From contig JAFACG010000025.1 in assembly GCA_023425645.1 (NCBI GenBank), forward strand, positions 1-64,000: DNA of 64,000 nt. The letters run 5' to 3'. Numbering within the stretch: the first letter of the stretch is position 1; each line of letters opens with the position of its first letter. The notes beneath the pieces were generated by a model. It was not told where the DNA came from, did not search any database, and was given only the letters and a program-made list of their open reading frames with translations. Positions 11,006 to 19,687 of this stretch are shown here, piece after piece. The position numbers and the translations under genes are program-made. This DNA comes from Pseudomonadota bacterium (lineage in GTDB: Bacteria; Pseudomonadota; Gammaproteobacteria; Burkholderiales; Burkholderiaceae_B).

Positions 11006-11726
11006 AATTGACGGCCTGAGCGTCTTCTACGGCGCGGTGCAGGCCCTGGATTCGGTCAGCTTCTCGGTGGAGCAGGCCAGCGTGTGCGCGGTGATCGGCG
11101 CCAACGGGGCCGGCAAGTCCACCTTGATGAAAGCCATCAGCGGGCTGGCGCCCGCGGCCGCGGGGCAGATCCGCCTGCAGGGCCGGCCCATCCAGGCCTT
11201 GAGCGCCGAGCGCCGCGTGGCCCTGGGCATCGCCCTGTCTCCGGAGGGGCGCCGGCTGTTTCCCGAGCTGAGCGTGCGCGAGAACCTGCTGATGGGCGCC
11301 TACCTGCGGCGCGACCGCGCCGGCATCGCCCGGGACCTGGAGCGCATCTACGCCTATTTTCCGCGCCTGCTGGAGCGTGAGCGCAGCCAGGGCCGCCACC
11401 TGTCGGGCGGCGAGCAGCAGATGTGCGCCATCGGGCGCGCGCTGATGTCCCGGCCCAGCCTGTTGCTGCTGGACGAACCGTCCCTGGGCCTGGCGCCGGC
11501 GGTCACGCTGGAGGTGGCGCGCGCCATCCGCCAGATCAGCCAGGACGGCGCCACCATCGTTCTGGTGGAGCAGAACGCCCGGCTGGCCCTGAAGCTGTCC
11601 AGCCGCGCCGTGGTCCTGGAGACCGGGCGCCTGACCCTGGCGGGCGACAGCCGGGACATCATGAACAACCCACAGATCGCGGCGGCCTACCTGGGCCGCG
11701 CCGGAGAGCCACAGCATCATGCCTAA
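10998..11726 (+). CDS. ABC transporter ATP-binding protein, LivF type
   Basis: A 242-residue ATPase, the second nucleotide-binding subunit. Walker A is GANGAGKST, the signature is LSGGEQQMCAIGRAL and Walker B is LLLLDEPSLGL. The LivF-type SPEGRRLFPELSVRENLLMGAY segment is clear. The start at 10998 overlaps the livG-type stop by 8 bases. An upstream GTG in the same frame would add only a sequence lying in the previous gene. Its stop overlaps the acyl-CoA synthetase start by 8 bases. Confidence 0.93.
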   Translation: MLEIDGLSVFYGAVQALDSVSFSVEQASVCAVIGANGAGKSTLMKAISGLAPAAAGQIRLQGRPIQALSAERRVALGIALSPEGRRLFPELSVRENLLMGAYLRRDRAGIARDLERIYAYFPRLLERERSQGRHLSGGEQQMCAIGRALMSRPSLLLLDEPSLGLAPAVTLEVARAIRQISQDGATIVLVEQNARLALKLSSRAVVLETGRLTLAGDSRDIMNNPQIAAAYLGRAGEPQHHA

Positions 11727-13236
11727 CATCTATCAGGTCGCCATGTTCAACGCCGAGCGCTACCCCGGCAAGGTGGCGGTCTCGGACGAGCGGCAGGCCC
11801 TGTCCTTCGCCCAGTTCTGCGCCCGCGCCCGCGCCCTGTCGGGCCATCTGGCGGGCCTGGGCGTGCGGCCGGGGGATCGCGTGGCCATCATGACGCCCAA
11901 CTCCATCGACTACCTGGCCCTGCTGCACGCCACGGCGGTGGGCGGATTCGCCCTGGTGCCGGTCAATACGCGCTACGGCGCGGCCGAGCTGCGCTACCTG
12001 CTGGACGACGCCCAGCCCGTCGTATGCATCATGGATCCGGCCTATCGGCCATTGCGCGAGCAGATCGAACGGGAAGGCGGCCTGGCCGCGCCCGTGCAGT
12101 GGCTGGAGCAGTTCCCCGAGGGCCTGTCCGATCACCGTGCGGATGATCCGGTGCAGCAGCGCTTCGGCCGCGTGCAGGACGAGGACGTAGCCATCATCAT
12201 GTACACCTCGGGCACCACCTCGGCGCCCAAGGGCGCCATGCTGACGCACGGCAATCTGTCGGCCAACGCGGTGAACTACATCATGGAGCTGGGCATCGAT
12301 GCGAACAGCCGCTCGCTGCTGGCCACGCCCCTGTTCCACATCGGCGGCTTCGGCGTGGTCAACGGCCCCATCCTGTACGCGGGCGGCAGCCTGCACGTGG
12401 TGCCGCGCTTCGAGGCCGACGCCGTCATGGACGCGCTGCGCCTGTACCAGCCCACCCATGTGTTCCTCCTGTCGGCCATGTGGGTCGGCCTGACGGACCA
12501 TCCGGAGTTCCGCGACCTGTCCCTGCCCTGCGCCCAATTCGTGCAGACGGCGGCCGCGCCGCTGGGTCAGTGGCGTCAGGATCTGATCCGCTCCGTGTTT
12601 CCCAAGGCGCAGTTCAGCTGGGGTTTCGGCATGACCGAGAGCTGCGTGACGACCATCAAGAATCGCTACACCCAGGAGATCCTGGAGCACCCCGGCTCCA
12701 TCGGCTACTTGTGGCGGCACGTGCAGTATCGCCTGGTCGATGAACAGGGCCGGGTGCTGGCCGACCAGCGCGGTCCGGGCGAGATGCAGGTGCGCGGCCC
12801 CACCGTCTTCAAGGGTTACTGGCGCCAGCCCGAGCTGACGGCGCAGGTGCTCGATGCCGAAGGCTGGCTGCACACGGGCGACCTGATCCGCGTGGATGAC
12901 GACGGCTTCGCCTACTTCATGGGCCGCAGCAAGGACATGATCAAGACCGGCGGGGAGAACGTGGCCGCCCTGGAGGTGGAGAACTGCCTGGCCAGCCATA
13001 CCGATGTGCGCGAGGCGGCGGCCTTCGGCCTGCCGCACGAATACTGGGGCGAGGAACTGGTGGCCGCCGTCGTGCCGGCCAATGGACGCGAGCCGGACGT
13101 GGAAGTGCTGCGCGAGTTCTGCCGGCAGAAGCTGTCGGGCTTCAAGGTGCCCAAGCGCATCTTCATCGTGGATTCCCTGCCCCAGTCCTCTTCTGGCAAA
13201 GTGCAGAAGTTCCTTCTTCGACAAAGGTATTTGTGA
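11719..13236 (+). CDS. AMP-forming acyl-CoA synthetase (class I adenylate-forming)
   Basis: A 505-residue ANL-superfamily ligase that activates a carboxylic acid through acyl-AMP to acyl-CoA. The P-loop is MYTSGTTSAPKGAM (about residues 158-171). GFGMTES and the hinge/adenine-binding GWLHTGDL are present. The C-terminal catalytic lysine motif is SSSGKVQKF. No membrane segment or targeting signal. It overlaps the transporter ATPase gene, so the imported acid is likely the substrate. Substrate specificity cannot be read by eye; medium-chain or aromatic acids are both possible. Confidence 0.9.
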   Translation: MPNIYQVAMFNAERYPGKVAVSDERQALSFAQFCARARALSGHLAGLGVRPGDRVAIMTPNSIDYLALLHATAVGGFALVPVNTRYGAAELRYLLDDAQPVVCIMDPAYRPLREQIEREGGLAAPVQWLEQFPEGLSDHRADDPVQQRFGRVQDEDVAIIMYTSGTTSAPKGAMLTHGNLSANAVNYIMELGIDANSRSLLATPLFHIGGFGVVNGPILYAGGSLHVVPRFEADAVMDALRLYQPTHVFLLSAMWVGLTDHPEFRDLSLPCAQFVQTAAAPLGQWRQDLIRSVFPKAQFSWGFGMTESCVTTIKNRYTQEILEHPGSIGYLWRHVQYRLVDEQGRVLADQRGPGEMQVRGPTVFKGYWRQPELTAQVLDAEGWLHTGDLIRVDDDGFAYFMGRSKDMIKTGGENVAALEVENCLASHTDVREAAAFGLPHEYWGEELVAAVVPANGREPDVEVLREFCRQKLSGFKVPKRIFIVDSLPQSSSGKVQKFLLRQRYL

Positions 13237-13607
13237 TGCAGACCCCTCTTTCCCTGTTTGACCCCGGGGTGCTGGCCGCCTGGGCGCGGCGGGCCGGCGC
13301 GGATGAGTTCGTGCGCCAGCACAGCGTGCTGGCCGACCTGTGCCTGGCCCTGCGCAATACGCAGACCGGCGAGCAGGCCTGGCTGGCGGTGCGCGAGCAG
13401 GACGTGCAGGCCGGCGTGGGCGAGCGCGCGGCGCCCTTCTGGCTGGAAGGCGACAGCGCGGCCTTCGCCGACCTGGCGCGGGGCTTTCCCTTCAACCGCC
13501 TGGTGCGCCAGCACCGGCTGGTGGTGGGCGGCGACCTGCGCGCCTGCGTGCAGAACTGGATGTTGTTGTATGCCCTGACCCGGTTGACGGGCGAGCTGGA
13601 GAGCTGA
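13236..13607 (+). CDS. Small SCP2-like protein, function unknown
   Basis: 123 residues starting at the ATG that shares its first base with the stop of the ligase gene (TGATG). The second half (FWLEGDSAAFADLARGFPFNRLV, then LVVGGDLRACVQNWMLLYALTRL) has the spacing of SCP2/sterol-carrier-like domains, which bind acyl-CoAs or lipids. The resemblance is weak. Its place between an acyl-CoA synthetase and a hydrolase fits an acyl-thioester-binding helper. I do not recognise it with certainty. Confidence 0.6.
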   Translation: MQTPLSLFDPGVLAAWARRAGADEFVRQHSVLADLCLALRNTQTGEQAWLAVREQDVQAGVGERAAPFWLEGDSAAFADLARGFPFNRLVRQHRLVVGGDLRACVQNWMLLYALTRLTGELES

Positions 13608-13609
13608 CC

Positions 13610-14410
13610 ATGCCTTATGTGACGACCGCGGACGGCATCCGCGCCTATTACGATCTGGCCGGCTCGGGCCCCGCCCTGGTCATGGTGCACGGCGCCAGCC
13701 AGGACAGCCTGTCATGGCAGTATGTGATCGACTTGTTCGCGCCGCATTACACCGTCCACGCGCTGGACTTGCCCGGCCACGGCAAGAGCGGCATGCCTGC
13801 GGGCGGGCCGCATTCGGCTACTTTGCAGAACGCGCGCTACCTGCTGCAGTTCCTGGAGGCGGCCGGCATCCAGGATCCGGTGCTGATGGGCCACTCCATG
13901 GGCGGGGGCGTGGTCGCCCAGGCCGCCGTCCTGGCGCCGGAGTGCGTGCGCGGGCTGGTCCTGGTGGACGGCGCCTCGGTCAATGTGGTGAAGTCCTCGG
14001 GCTACAACCCGCGCATCCTGGAGATGGCGAGCATCAATCCGGGCGACTGGTTCGAGGTGACCTTCCGCACCCTGATGGGCTCGCGGTCCGATCCGCAGCG
14101 CGCGCTGGAGGTGGTGACCGACGCCCGGCGCTGCATTCCGGCGGTGGCCTTCGCCGACATCTGCGCCTTCGGGGGATTCCGCATGGAGCAGATCCTGGGG
14201 GAGATACGCTGTCCGGTCATCATCGTGGAAGGCGAGGAGGACTGGTCCGTGCCGCCGGAGTCGGCGCGCCAGGTGGAGCGCGCGCTGCGGGAGGGCAAAG
14301 TTCCGGTGGAATATATAGAATGGCCGGGCATCGGACATTTTCCCCAAAGCGAATGCCCCGATCTGTTCACACGCGACACCCTGGCCGCCCTGCGCCGCCT
14401 GTCCCTTTAA
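13610..14410 (+). CDS. Alpha/beta-hydrolase fold protein
   Basis: 266 residues. It has the oxyanion-hole HG (VMVHGASQDSLSW), LDLPGHGKS, the nucleophile elbow GHSMGG (Ser near residue 99), an acidic residue in VEGEEDW and a late GIGHFPQ histidine. The catalytic triad therefore looks complete. No signal peptide. It starts 2 bases after the SCP2-like gene. It may hydrolyse an ester, a thioester or a C-C bond in the pathway of the neighbouring ligase; the sequence does not decide which. Confidence 0.85.
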   Translation: MPYVTTADGIRAYYDLAGSGPALVMVHGASQDSLSWQYVIDLFAPHYTVHALDLPGHGKSGMPAGGPHSATLQNARYLLQFLEAAGIQDPVLMGHSMGGGVVAQAAVLAPECVRGLVLVDGASVNVVKSSGYNPRILEMASINPGDWFEVTFRTLMGSRSDPQRALEVVTDARRCIPAVAFADICAFGGFRMEQILGEIRCPVIIVEGEEDWSVPPESARQVERALREGKVPVEYIEWPGIGHFPQSECPDLFTRDTLAALRRLSL

Positions 14411-14427
14411 GCTGAAGCACACTCCGT

Positions 14428-15195
14428 ATGGCAAACAACGAATCCCAGTCCTGCGCCAAGCCGACCCTGTACCAGAGCATGAGCGATCGCCTGCTGGAAC
14501 TGATCCGTTCGGGCCACTATCCGGTCGGCTCCAAGCTGCCGACCGAGATGGAACTGTGCGAGATGTACGGGGTGGGCCGGCACACGGCGCGCGAAGCCAT
14601 ACGCAAGCTGACCGACCTGGGCCTGATCGAGCGGCGCCGGCGCGCGGGGACCACCGTGATACGCCAGCACCCCAAGCCGCAGTTCGGCCTGGAGCTGGAC
14701 ACCACGGACCAGCTGCAGCGCTACCTGGAGTTCACCGACCTGCACGTGCACAGGAAGGCGGCCTGTCTGGACAAGCAGCCGCCGGAGACGGCGCTGGACG
14801 GCGACCCCGCGGACTGGGTCAAGGTGGAGACCTACCGCAGCGTGCCGGGCAGCAAGCGCGGCATCTCCTGGACGGACATCTACCTGCGCAAGGAATACCA
14901 GGTCGTGGCCGACCTGATCTCCACCCAGCCCGGCGGCGTCTATCCCCTGCTGGAGGAGCACTGCGGCGAAGTGGTCGAGACCATAGAGATGGAGATCTCG
15001 GCCTCGCGTTTCCCGCCGCACATCGCGCGCTTCCTGGGCTACGAGGAGTCCGACCCCGCCCTGCTCATCATCCGCACGTTCCGCAATCCGGCCGGCAAGG
15101 TGATGGAAGTGGCCGTCAGCTTCTATCCGCCCTATGAATTCCGCTACGTCACGCGCCTGTCGCGCGGCGACGGCAGCCATCGCTCGCAGAGCTGA
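14428..15195 (+). CDS. GntR-family transcriptional regulator, HutC/UTRA subfamily
   Basis: 255 residues. The N-terminal winged helix is LIRSGHYPVGSKLPTEMELCEMYGVGRHTAREAIRKL, the classic GntR pattern. The C-terminal half fits a UTRA ligand domain, with alternating strands ending in ALLIIRTFRNPAGKVMEVAVSFYP. It is embedded in the operon it probably controls, and the inverted repeat at 7121-7146 upstream of the first gene is a plausible operator. The inducer would be the transported acid or its CoA ester. Confidence 0.88.
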   Translation: MANNESQSCAKPTLYQSMSDRLLELIRSGHYPVGSKLPTEMELCEMYGVGRHTAREAIRKLTDLGLIERRRRAGTTVIRQHPKPQFGLELDTTDQLQRYLEFTDLHVHRKAACLDKQPPETALDGDPADWVKVETYRSVPGSKRGISWTDIYLRKEYQVVADLISTQPGGVYPLLEEHCGEVVETIEMEISASRFPPHIARFLGYEESDPALLIIRTFRNPAGKVMEVAVSFYPPYEFRYVTRLSRGDGSHRSQS

Positions 15196-15222
15196 TTTTT
15201 CCGAACCTTTGGGGAGACAACC

Positions 15223-16005
15223 ATGAAACGCAAATATGGCCGCAGCGTGACGGTCAAGGTGACGGGCGACCATGCGCTGGTGCGCTTCGATCGCGGCGTG
15301 AACCGCAACGCCATCGACCAGGACACGCTGCTGGCCCTGACCCAGGTGGCGCTGGACCTGGCGCAGTCCCTTTCCATCCACACCGTGGTGCTGACCGGCG
15401 CCCGGGATATCTTCTCGGCGGGCATAGACTTGAAGGACCCGCAGAAGTGGAACGATGAGCAGGCCGGCCTGCTGGAGCGCCGCGACGTCGCCCAGCGCGG
15501 CGCCCGTCTGTGCCGGCTCTGGGAGGAATTGCCGCAGCTGACCATCGCCGCCATCGAGGGCGCGGCCGTGGGCGGCTCCGTGGCCCTGGCCCTGGCCTGC
15601 GATTGGCGGGTGGCTTCGCGCGAAGCCTTTCTGTACCTGCCGGAAGCCAAGGTGGGATTGAACATGGGCTGGGGCGCGATACCGCGCATGGTCAATCTGC
15701 TCGGGGCGCCGCGGGCCAAGCGCGCCATCCTGCTGGCCGAGCGCCTGGGCGCGCCGCTGGCGCTGGACTGGGGCCTGCTGGACGAGGTCTGCGAGCCCGG
15801 CCAGGCCGTGGCCGCCGCCCAGTCGCTGGCGCAGCGCGCCTCCCAGTCGCCGGCGGCCATCGTGCGCATGACCAAGGAGTCGGTCAACCAGGTGGCCCAT
15901 GCCCTGAACCGCCTGGGCATCTACATGGACGCGGACCAGGCCCTGGTGTGCCGCGACAGCGCGGAGGGCGCGCAGGCGCGCGCCGGTTTCCTGGGCCGCG
16001 CCTGA
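15223..16005 (+). CDS. Enoyl-CoA hydratase/isomerase family protein
   Basis: 260 residues of the crotonase superfamily. The oxyanion-hole segments are FSAGIDL and EGAAVGGSVALALACD, and the acid/base loop is LPEAKVGLNMGWGAIPRM. Of the two hydratase glutamates only the second (in LPEA) is present; the first is replaced in GGSVALAL. This is more like an isomerase, dehalogenase or hydrolase of the family than a standard hydratase. GGGAGA 15209-15214 precedes the ATG. It ends five bases before the convergent decarboxylase-like gene. Confidence 0.85.
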   Translation: MKRKYGRSVTVKVTGDHALVRFDRGVNRNAIDQDTLLALTQVALDLAQSLSIHTVVLTGARDIFSAGIDLKDPQKWNDEQAGLLERRDVAQRGARLCRLWEELPQLTIAAIEGAAVGGSVALALACDWRVASREAFLYLPEAKVGLNMGWGAIPRMVNLLGAPRAKRAILLAERLGAPLALDWGLLDEVCEPGQAVAAAQSLAQRASQSPAAIVRMTKESVNQVAHALNRLGIYMDADQALVCRDSAEGAQARAGFLGRA

Positions 16006-16010
16006 TACGC

Positions 16011-16754
16011 CTAGGCTGTCTGGCGCTCGCGCGCCAGGCGGCCGGCGTCCTGCGGATACAGCTCCAGTCCGGCCGTGGCCGCCAGGTCCCAGAAGCCGGC
16101 CGGCGAGCTGGACACCACGGTCACGCCCAACTGCTCTTCCACGATGCGCACGGCCTCCAGCGAGACCAGGCCGCCGCAGGACAGCAGCAGCCCCTGAGCC
16201 TTGCCTTGGGCCAGCTTCCAGGTCGTCAGGCACAGGTCCACCAGCTCCTGCGTGCTGATCCGCGCCATGGCGCTGACTTCGGTCACGCCCAGGCCGTAGG
16301 CGCAGACGGCTTCGATGCCGTTCTCGCCCAGGAAGCGCACCAGCCGCTGGTTGACGTCCTCGATGTAGGACGAGGCCACGGCCACGCGCGTTATGCCGCT
16401 GGCGCGCAGCCCGCGCAGGATGGCGTGGCTCATGGTGGTGCAGGGCAGGCTCGTGGCCTCGCGCAGGTGCTCCGCCAGCCGTTCATTGAATTCCGAGCCG
16501 CGATAGAAGCTCAGCGAGGTGCCCATCAGCGAGATGGCCTGCGCGCCCCGTCCGGCCAGCTTGCGGGCGGCGTCCACGACCTGGTCTATGACCTGGTCGT
16601 AGCCCTGCTTGTCCACGGAGGCCAGGGCCAGGCCCTGGGCGATGAAATCCACTTCCGGGTACATCTGCGGGCCTTCGGGCGGCACCAGGCCGGCAGCCGG
16701 GGGCACGATCAGGCCCAGCAGGGGGCGGGCGGAAGGCGTATTGCTTGTGCTCAT
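16011..16754 (-). CDS. Arylmalonate decarboxylase-like enzyme (Asp/Glu racemase superfamily)
   Basis: 247 residues. The family is recognisable from IVPPAAGLVPPEGPQMYP, SLMGTSLSFYRG, LPCTTMS, YIEDVNQRL and LLSCGGL, all closely matching the cofactor-free arylmalonate decarboxylase known from Bordetella bronchiseptica. The single catalytic cysteine of that enzyme corresponds to Cys193 here (in LSCGGL). The second racemase cysteine is replaced by Gly78 in MGTSL, as in true decarboxylases. The dioxyanion-binding Thr79/Ser80 and the tyrosine at 130 are retained. It is the last gene of a GntR-Bug-decarboxylase set, 18 bases after the Bug gene, so the receptor probably imports a malonate-type acid. 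No strong ribosome-binding site precedes the start. Confidence 0.85.
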   Translation of the reverse strand: MSTSNTPSARPLLGLIVPPAAGLVPPEGPQMYPEVDFIAQGLALASVDKQGYDQVIDQVVDAARKLAGRGAQAISLMGTSLSFYRGSEFNERLAEHLREATSLPCTTMSHAILRGLRASGITRVAVASSYIEDVNQRLVRFLGENGIEAVCAYGLGVTEVSAMARISTQELVDLCLTTWKLAQGKAQGLLLSCGGLVSLEAVRIVEEQLGVTVVSSSPAGFWDLAATAGLELYPQDAGRLARERQTA

Positions 16755-16772
16755 GAGTCAGTCACTATGGGT

Positions 16773-17738
16773 TCATTGTTTGAAGGTCAGCTTGGCATCT
16801 TTGATGACGCCGGCCCAGCGGGCGGTCTCATCGCCCAGCCATTGCCGGGTGGCCTGCGGATCCTGGTAGGCTGCGACCGAGCCCTGCGCCAGGAAGGCGT
16901 CCTGCACCGCTTTCTGCCCCATGCTCTTCTGCAGGGCCGCGCTCAGGGTCTGGATGAAGGCGGGATCTACGTCCTTGGGCGCCAGCAGGAAGAGCGAGGG
17001 CGTCACGCTGTAGCCGGGAATGGTCTCGGAGACGGCCGGCAGATCGGGCATGCCGGGAAAGCGCCGCTCGGACAGGGTGGCCAGCAGGCGGATGCGGCCG
17101 GAATTGGCCAGGCCGATGGAGGAGGCCAGGCTGGCGAAGGACATGGCCACTTCCCCGGCCGCCAGGGCCTGGCTGGCGGGCGCGCCGCCGCGGTAGGGTA
17201 CGTGCACCAGCTCGGTCTGGGTCTTCAGGGCGAAGAGTTCCCCGCCCAGGTGGTGCAGCGAGCCCACGCCCACCGAAGCGAAGGTCTCGGTCTGCGGCGG
17301 CGCCTTGCGTATGGACTCGACCAGCTCGGCCACCGTCTTGATCGGACTGTTGCCGGGCACGGCCAGCGCCAGGTCGGACTGGCCCACCATGCCGGCGGTG
17401 ACGAAGTCGCGTTGCAGGTCGTAGCGCAGCGCCGGGTAGATGTAGGGCGCCACCAGCAGCGACGTGTCGGCGAACAGCACGGTATTGCCGTCGGGCTGGG
17501 ACTTGGCCACGTAGTCGGCCGCGATGGTGCCGCCCGCGCCGGATTTGTTCTCGACGATCACGGTGCGGTTCAGCTCCTGGCCCAGGGCCTGGGCGGTCAC
17601 CCGCGCCAGGGTGTCCACTCCGCCGCCGGGGGCAAAGCCCACGACCAGGCGCAGGGGTTCGGCCGCATGCAGGGCCAGGGGGGCGATGGACAGGGCGAGC
17701 GCGGCCAGCACCCGCCGCGTGAAACGGCGTGTCGTCAT
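16773..17738 (-). CDS. Bug/TctC-family periplasmic receptor
   Basis: 321 residues. The signal peptide ends around PLALHAAEP. The mature protein begins with the Bug pattern LRLVVGFAPGGGVDTLAR and continues with VIVENKSGAGGTIAADYVAKSQPDG and HVPYRGGAPA. Bug receptors bind small carboxylates; many, like this one, have no TctAB membrane partner nearby. The start was set by AGGAGA seven bases upstream. Cotranscribed with the decarboxylase-like gene and probably controlled by the GntR gene upstream. Confidence 0.92.
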   Translation of the reverse strand: MTTRRFTRRVLAALALSIAPLALHAAEPLRLVVGFAPGGGVDTLARVTAQALGQELNRTVIVENKSGAGGTIAADYVAKSQPDGNTVLFADTSLLVAPYIYPALRYDLQRDFVTAGMVGQSDLALAVPGNSPIKTVAELVESIRKAPPQTETFASVGVGSLHHLGGELFALKTQTELVHVPYRGGAPASQALAAGEVAMSFASLASSIGLANSGRIRLLATLSERRFPGMPDLPAVSETIPGYSVTPSLFLLAPKDVDPAFIQTLSAALQKSMGQKAVQDAFLAQGSVAAYQDPQATRQWLGDETARWAGVIKDAKLTFKQ

Positions 17739-17773
17739 GAAAAGTCTCCTGATTATGGATATTGTGGGGTGTT

Positions 17774-18502
17774 CTAGTGCCGCATGAAGATGGCGGACAA
17801 GGGGTTGAGATGGGCGTTCAGCCAGCTGTAGCGTTCGCGCTTGTCGAACTCCCATTTTTCGGGATGGGCCTGGGCGACGCGGCGCAGGGATTCGGCGCCG
17901 GAGAGCACATGGCCCGCGGCCGCCTGCATGGCGTTGTGGCCGTCGCGCGCGGCCAGGGCCTGGGTCAGCGCCTGATGCTCGTGCCAGGATTGCTCCATGC
18001 GGTTCTCCTGGTCCAGGTGACGGTGCCGGTAGGGATTGGTCAGGCGGCGCAGGTGCTCGATCTGCTGCACCATGAAGCTGTTGCCGGCGATGCCGTGCAC
18101 CAGGGCGTGGAACTCGGCGTTGTAGGCGGCGTATTCGGGCAGGTCCTGCTTGTGCAGGGCGGCGGCGCCGCGTTTTTGCAGGCGTCCCAGTTCGCGGATC
18201 TGGGCGTTGCTGATGCGGTGCGCCGCAAGCTGGGTGCAGGCGCCTTCCAGCAGGGCCAGGGTCTCCAGCATTTCCTCCAGCTCGGCGATCGTGTGCTGGG
18301 TCACGAAGATGCCGGCGCGCGGGGCGATACGCACCTGGCCGGTGGCCGCCAGTTGCAGCAGGGCCTCGCGCACGGGAGTGCGCGAGACGCGAAAGAAGGT
18401 GCACAGCAGGGCTTCGTCGATGGCGCTGCCCGGCGGCAGGTCGCCGCTGGCGATGCGGTGTTCCAGTTCGACCCGGACTCGATCGGTGTTGCTCAGTGCC
18501 AT
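17774..18502 (-). CDS. GntR-family regulator, FadR/FCD subfamily
   Basis: 242 residues. N-terminal winged helix ELEHRIASGDLPPGSAIDEALLCTFFRVSRTPVREALLQL. An all-helical C-terminal FCD domain contains AYNAEFHALVHGIAGN and RMEQSWHEHQALTQALAARD, whose histidines usually bind metal. AGGAGA lies before the ATG at 18502, supporting this start over a longer frame. It leads the Bug-decarboxylase pair. A 12-bp palindrome 57 bp upstream (18560-18571) is a likely autoregulatory operator. Confidence 0.9.
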   Translation of the reverse strand: MALSNTDRVRVELEHRIASGDLPPGSAIDEALLCTFFRVSRTPVREALLQLAATGQVRIAPRAGIFVTQHTIAELEEMLETLALLEGACTQLAAHRISNAQIRELGRLQKRGAAALHKQDLPEYAAYNAEFHALVHGIAGNSFMVQQIEHLRRLTNPYRHRHLDQENRMEQSWHEHQALTQALAARDGHNAMQAAAGHVLSGAESLRRVAQAHPEKWEFDKRERYSWLNAHLNPLSAIFMRH

Positions 18503-18559
18503 GCTGTCTCCTGCGGCGCGTCTTGTTTTCAAGTATGAAAATATTTTAGGTAGGGGTTT

Positions 18560-18571
18560 TTGATATATCAA
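18560..18571. promoter_or_regulatory. Candidate GntR operator TTGATATATCAA
   Basis: A perfect 12-bp palindrome between the divergent GntR (start 18502) and EamA (start 18704) genes, in an AT-rich patch. FadR/VanR-type GntR regulators bind short palindromes of this kind. Symmetry is seen, binding is inferred. Confidence 0.5.
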
Positions 18572-18703
18572 TTGACGCTTCCCTGGAGCGGTTGTCCGGC
18601 CTGCGGCCGCGTCCTGCAGGCCGGCGCGGATTTCGCGCATAATGCACTTTTTGCTTCTGCCGCGGGTCCGCGCCCGGCGCTAGCCCACTTTTGCCGAGAC
18701 ACC

Positions 18704-19630
18704 ATGAACGACGAACGTAAGCCCCTGGATGCGCTGGCGGTCAGCGCCATGCTGATTCTGTGCCTGATCTGGAGCCTGCAGCAGATCGTGCTCAAGGGTA
18801 CGGGAGGCGACATGGCGCCGGTGCTGCAGATCGGCCTGCGTTCCGGGGCGGCGGCCGTGCTGGTGGCCTTGCTGGTGCTGGCGCGCACGCGCCGCCTGGC
18901 TTTTTCGCCCGGCGCCTGGAAGCCGGGCCTGCTGGCCGGCCTGCTGTTCGCCACCGAATACCTGCTGGTGGGCGAAAGCCTGCGCTTCACCTCCGCCGCT
19001 CATGTGGTGGTGTTCCTGTACACCGCGCCCGTCTTCGCGGCCCTGGGCCTGCATCTGTTGCTGCCGTCCGAGCGCCTGGCCTGGGGGCAGTGGCTGGGCA
19101 TAGGCCTGGCGGCGGCGGGCATCGCCGTGACCTTCCTGCGGCCCGGGGAGCTGGCTGGCGCCGACCTGGGCCGCATGCTGCTGGGGGACCTGATGGCATT
19201 GGGCGCAGGGGCGCTTTGGGGGCTGACCACGGTGGTGATACGCGGTTCGCGCCTGTCCGGCATCCCGCCTTCCGAGGCCCTGCTCTACCAGTTGCTGAGC
19301 GCCTTCGTGCTGCTGCTGGCCGCGGCCTTCCTGACGGGGCAGGATCAGGTGCGCTGGACCGGCGCGCTGGCGGCCAGCCTGCTGTTCCAGTCCGTCGTGG
19401 TCGCCTTCCTGAGCTTTCTGGTCTGGTTCTGGCTGCTGCGGCATTACCAGGCCTCGCGCCTGGGCGTGTTCTCCTTTGCCACGCCCTTGTTCGGCGTGCT
19501 GCTGGGGGCCTGGCTGCTGAACGAAACCATAGAGCCGCGCTTCGTCATGGGCGCGGCCCTGGTGCTGGCCGGCATCACCCTGGTCAGCACCTACAGCTGG
19601 CTGAAGCCATGGCTGGACCGGCGGGGCTGA
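18704..19630 (+). CDS. EamA/DMT-family transporter
   Basis: 308 residues, largely hydrophobic, with two repeated EamA halves and about ten transmembrane segments. Typical features are the early CLIWSLQQIVLKG, the end of the first half LHLLLPSERLAWGQWLGIGLAAAGIA, and the matching second-half end LLNETIEPRFVMGAALVLAGI. Such proteins export or import metabolites; the substrate is unknown. An upstream in-frame extension would run across the promoter region and was not used. Confidence 0.88.
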   Translation: MNDERKPLDALAVSAMLILCLIWSLQQIVLKGTGGDMAPVLQIGLRSGAAAVLVALLVLARTRRLAFSPGAWKPGLLAGLLFATEYLLVGESLRFTSAAHVVVFLYTAPVFAALGLHLLLPSERLAWGQWLGIGLAAAGIAVTFLRPGELAGADLGRMLLGDLMALGAGALWGLTTVVIRGSRLSGIPPSEALLYQLLSAFVLLLAAAFLTGQDQVRWTGALAASLLFQSVVVAFLSFLVWFWLLRHYQASRLGVFSFATPLFGVLLGAWLLNETIEPRFVMGAALVLAGITLVSTYSWLKPWLDRRG

Positions 19631-19687
19631 AGGCCGGCTCCGTATAATGTCCAGGCGGCGCCGGCCGCGTTTTCGGATGGACGCTTC

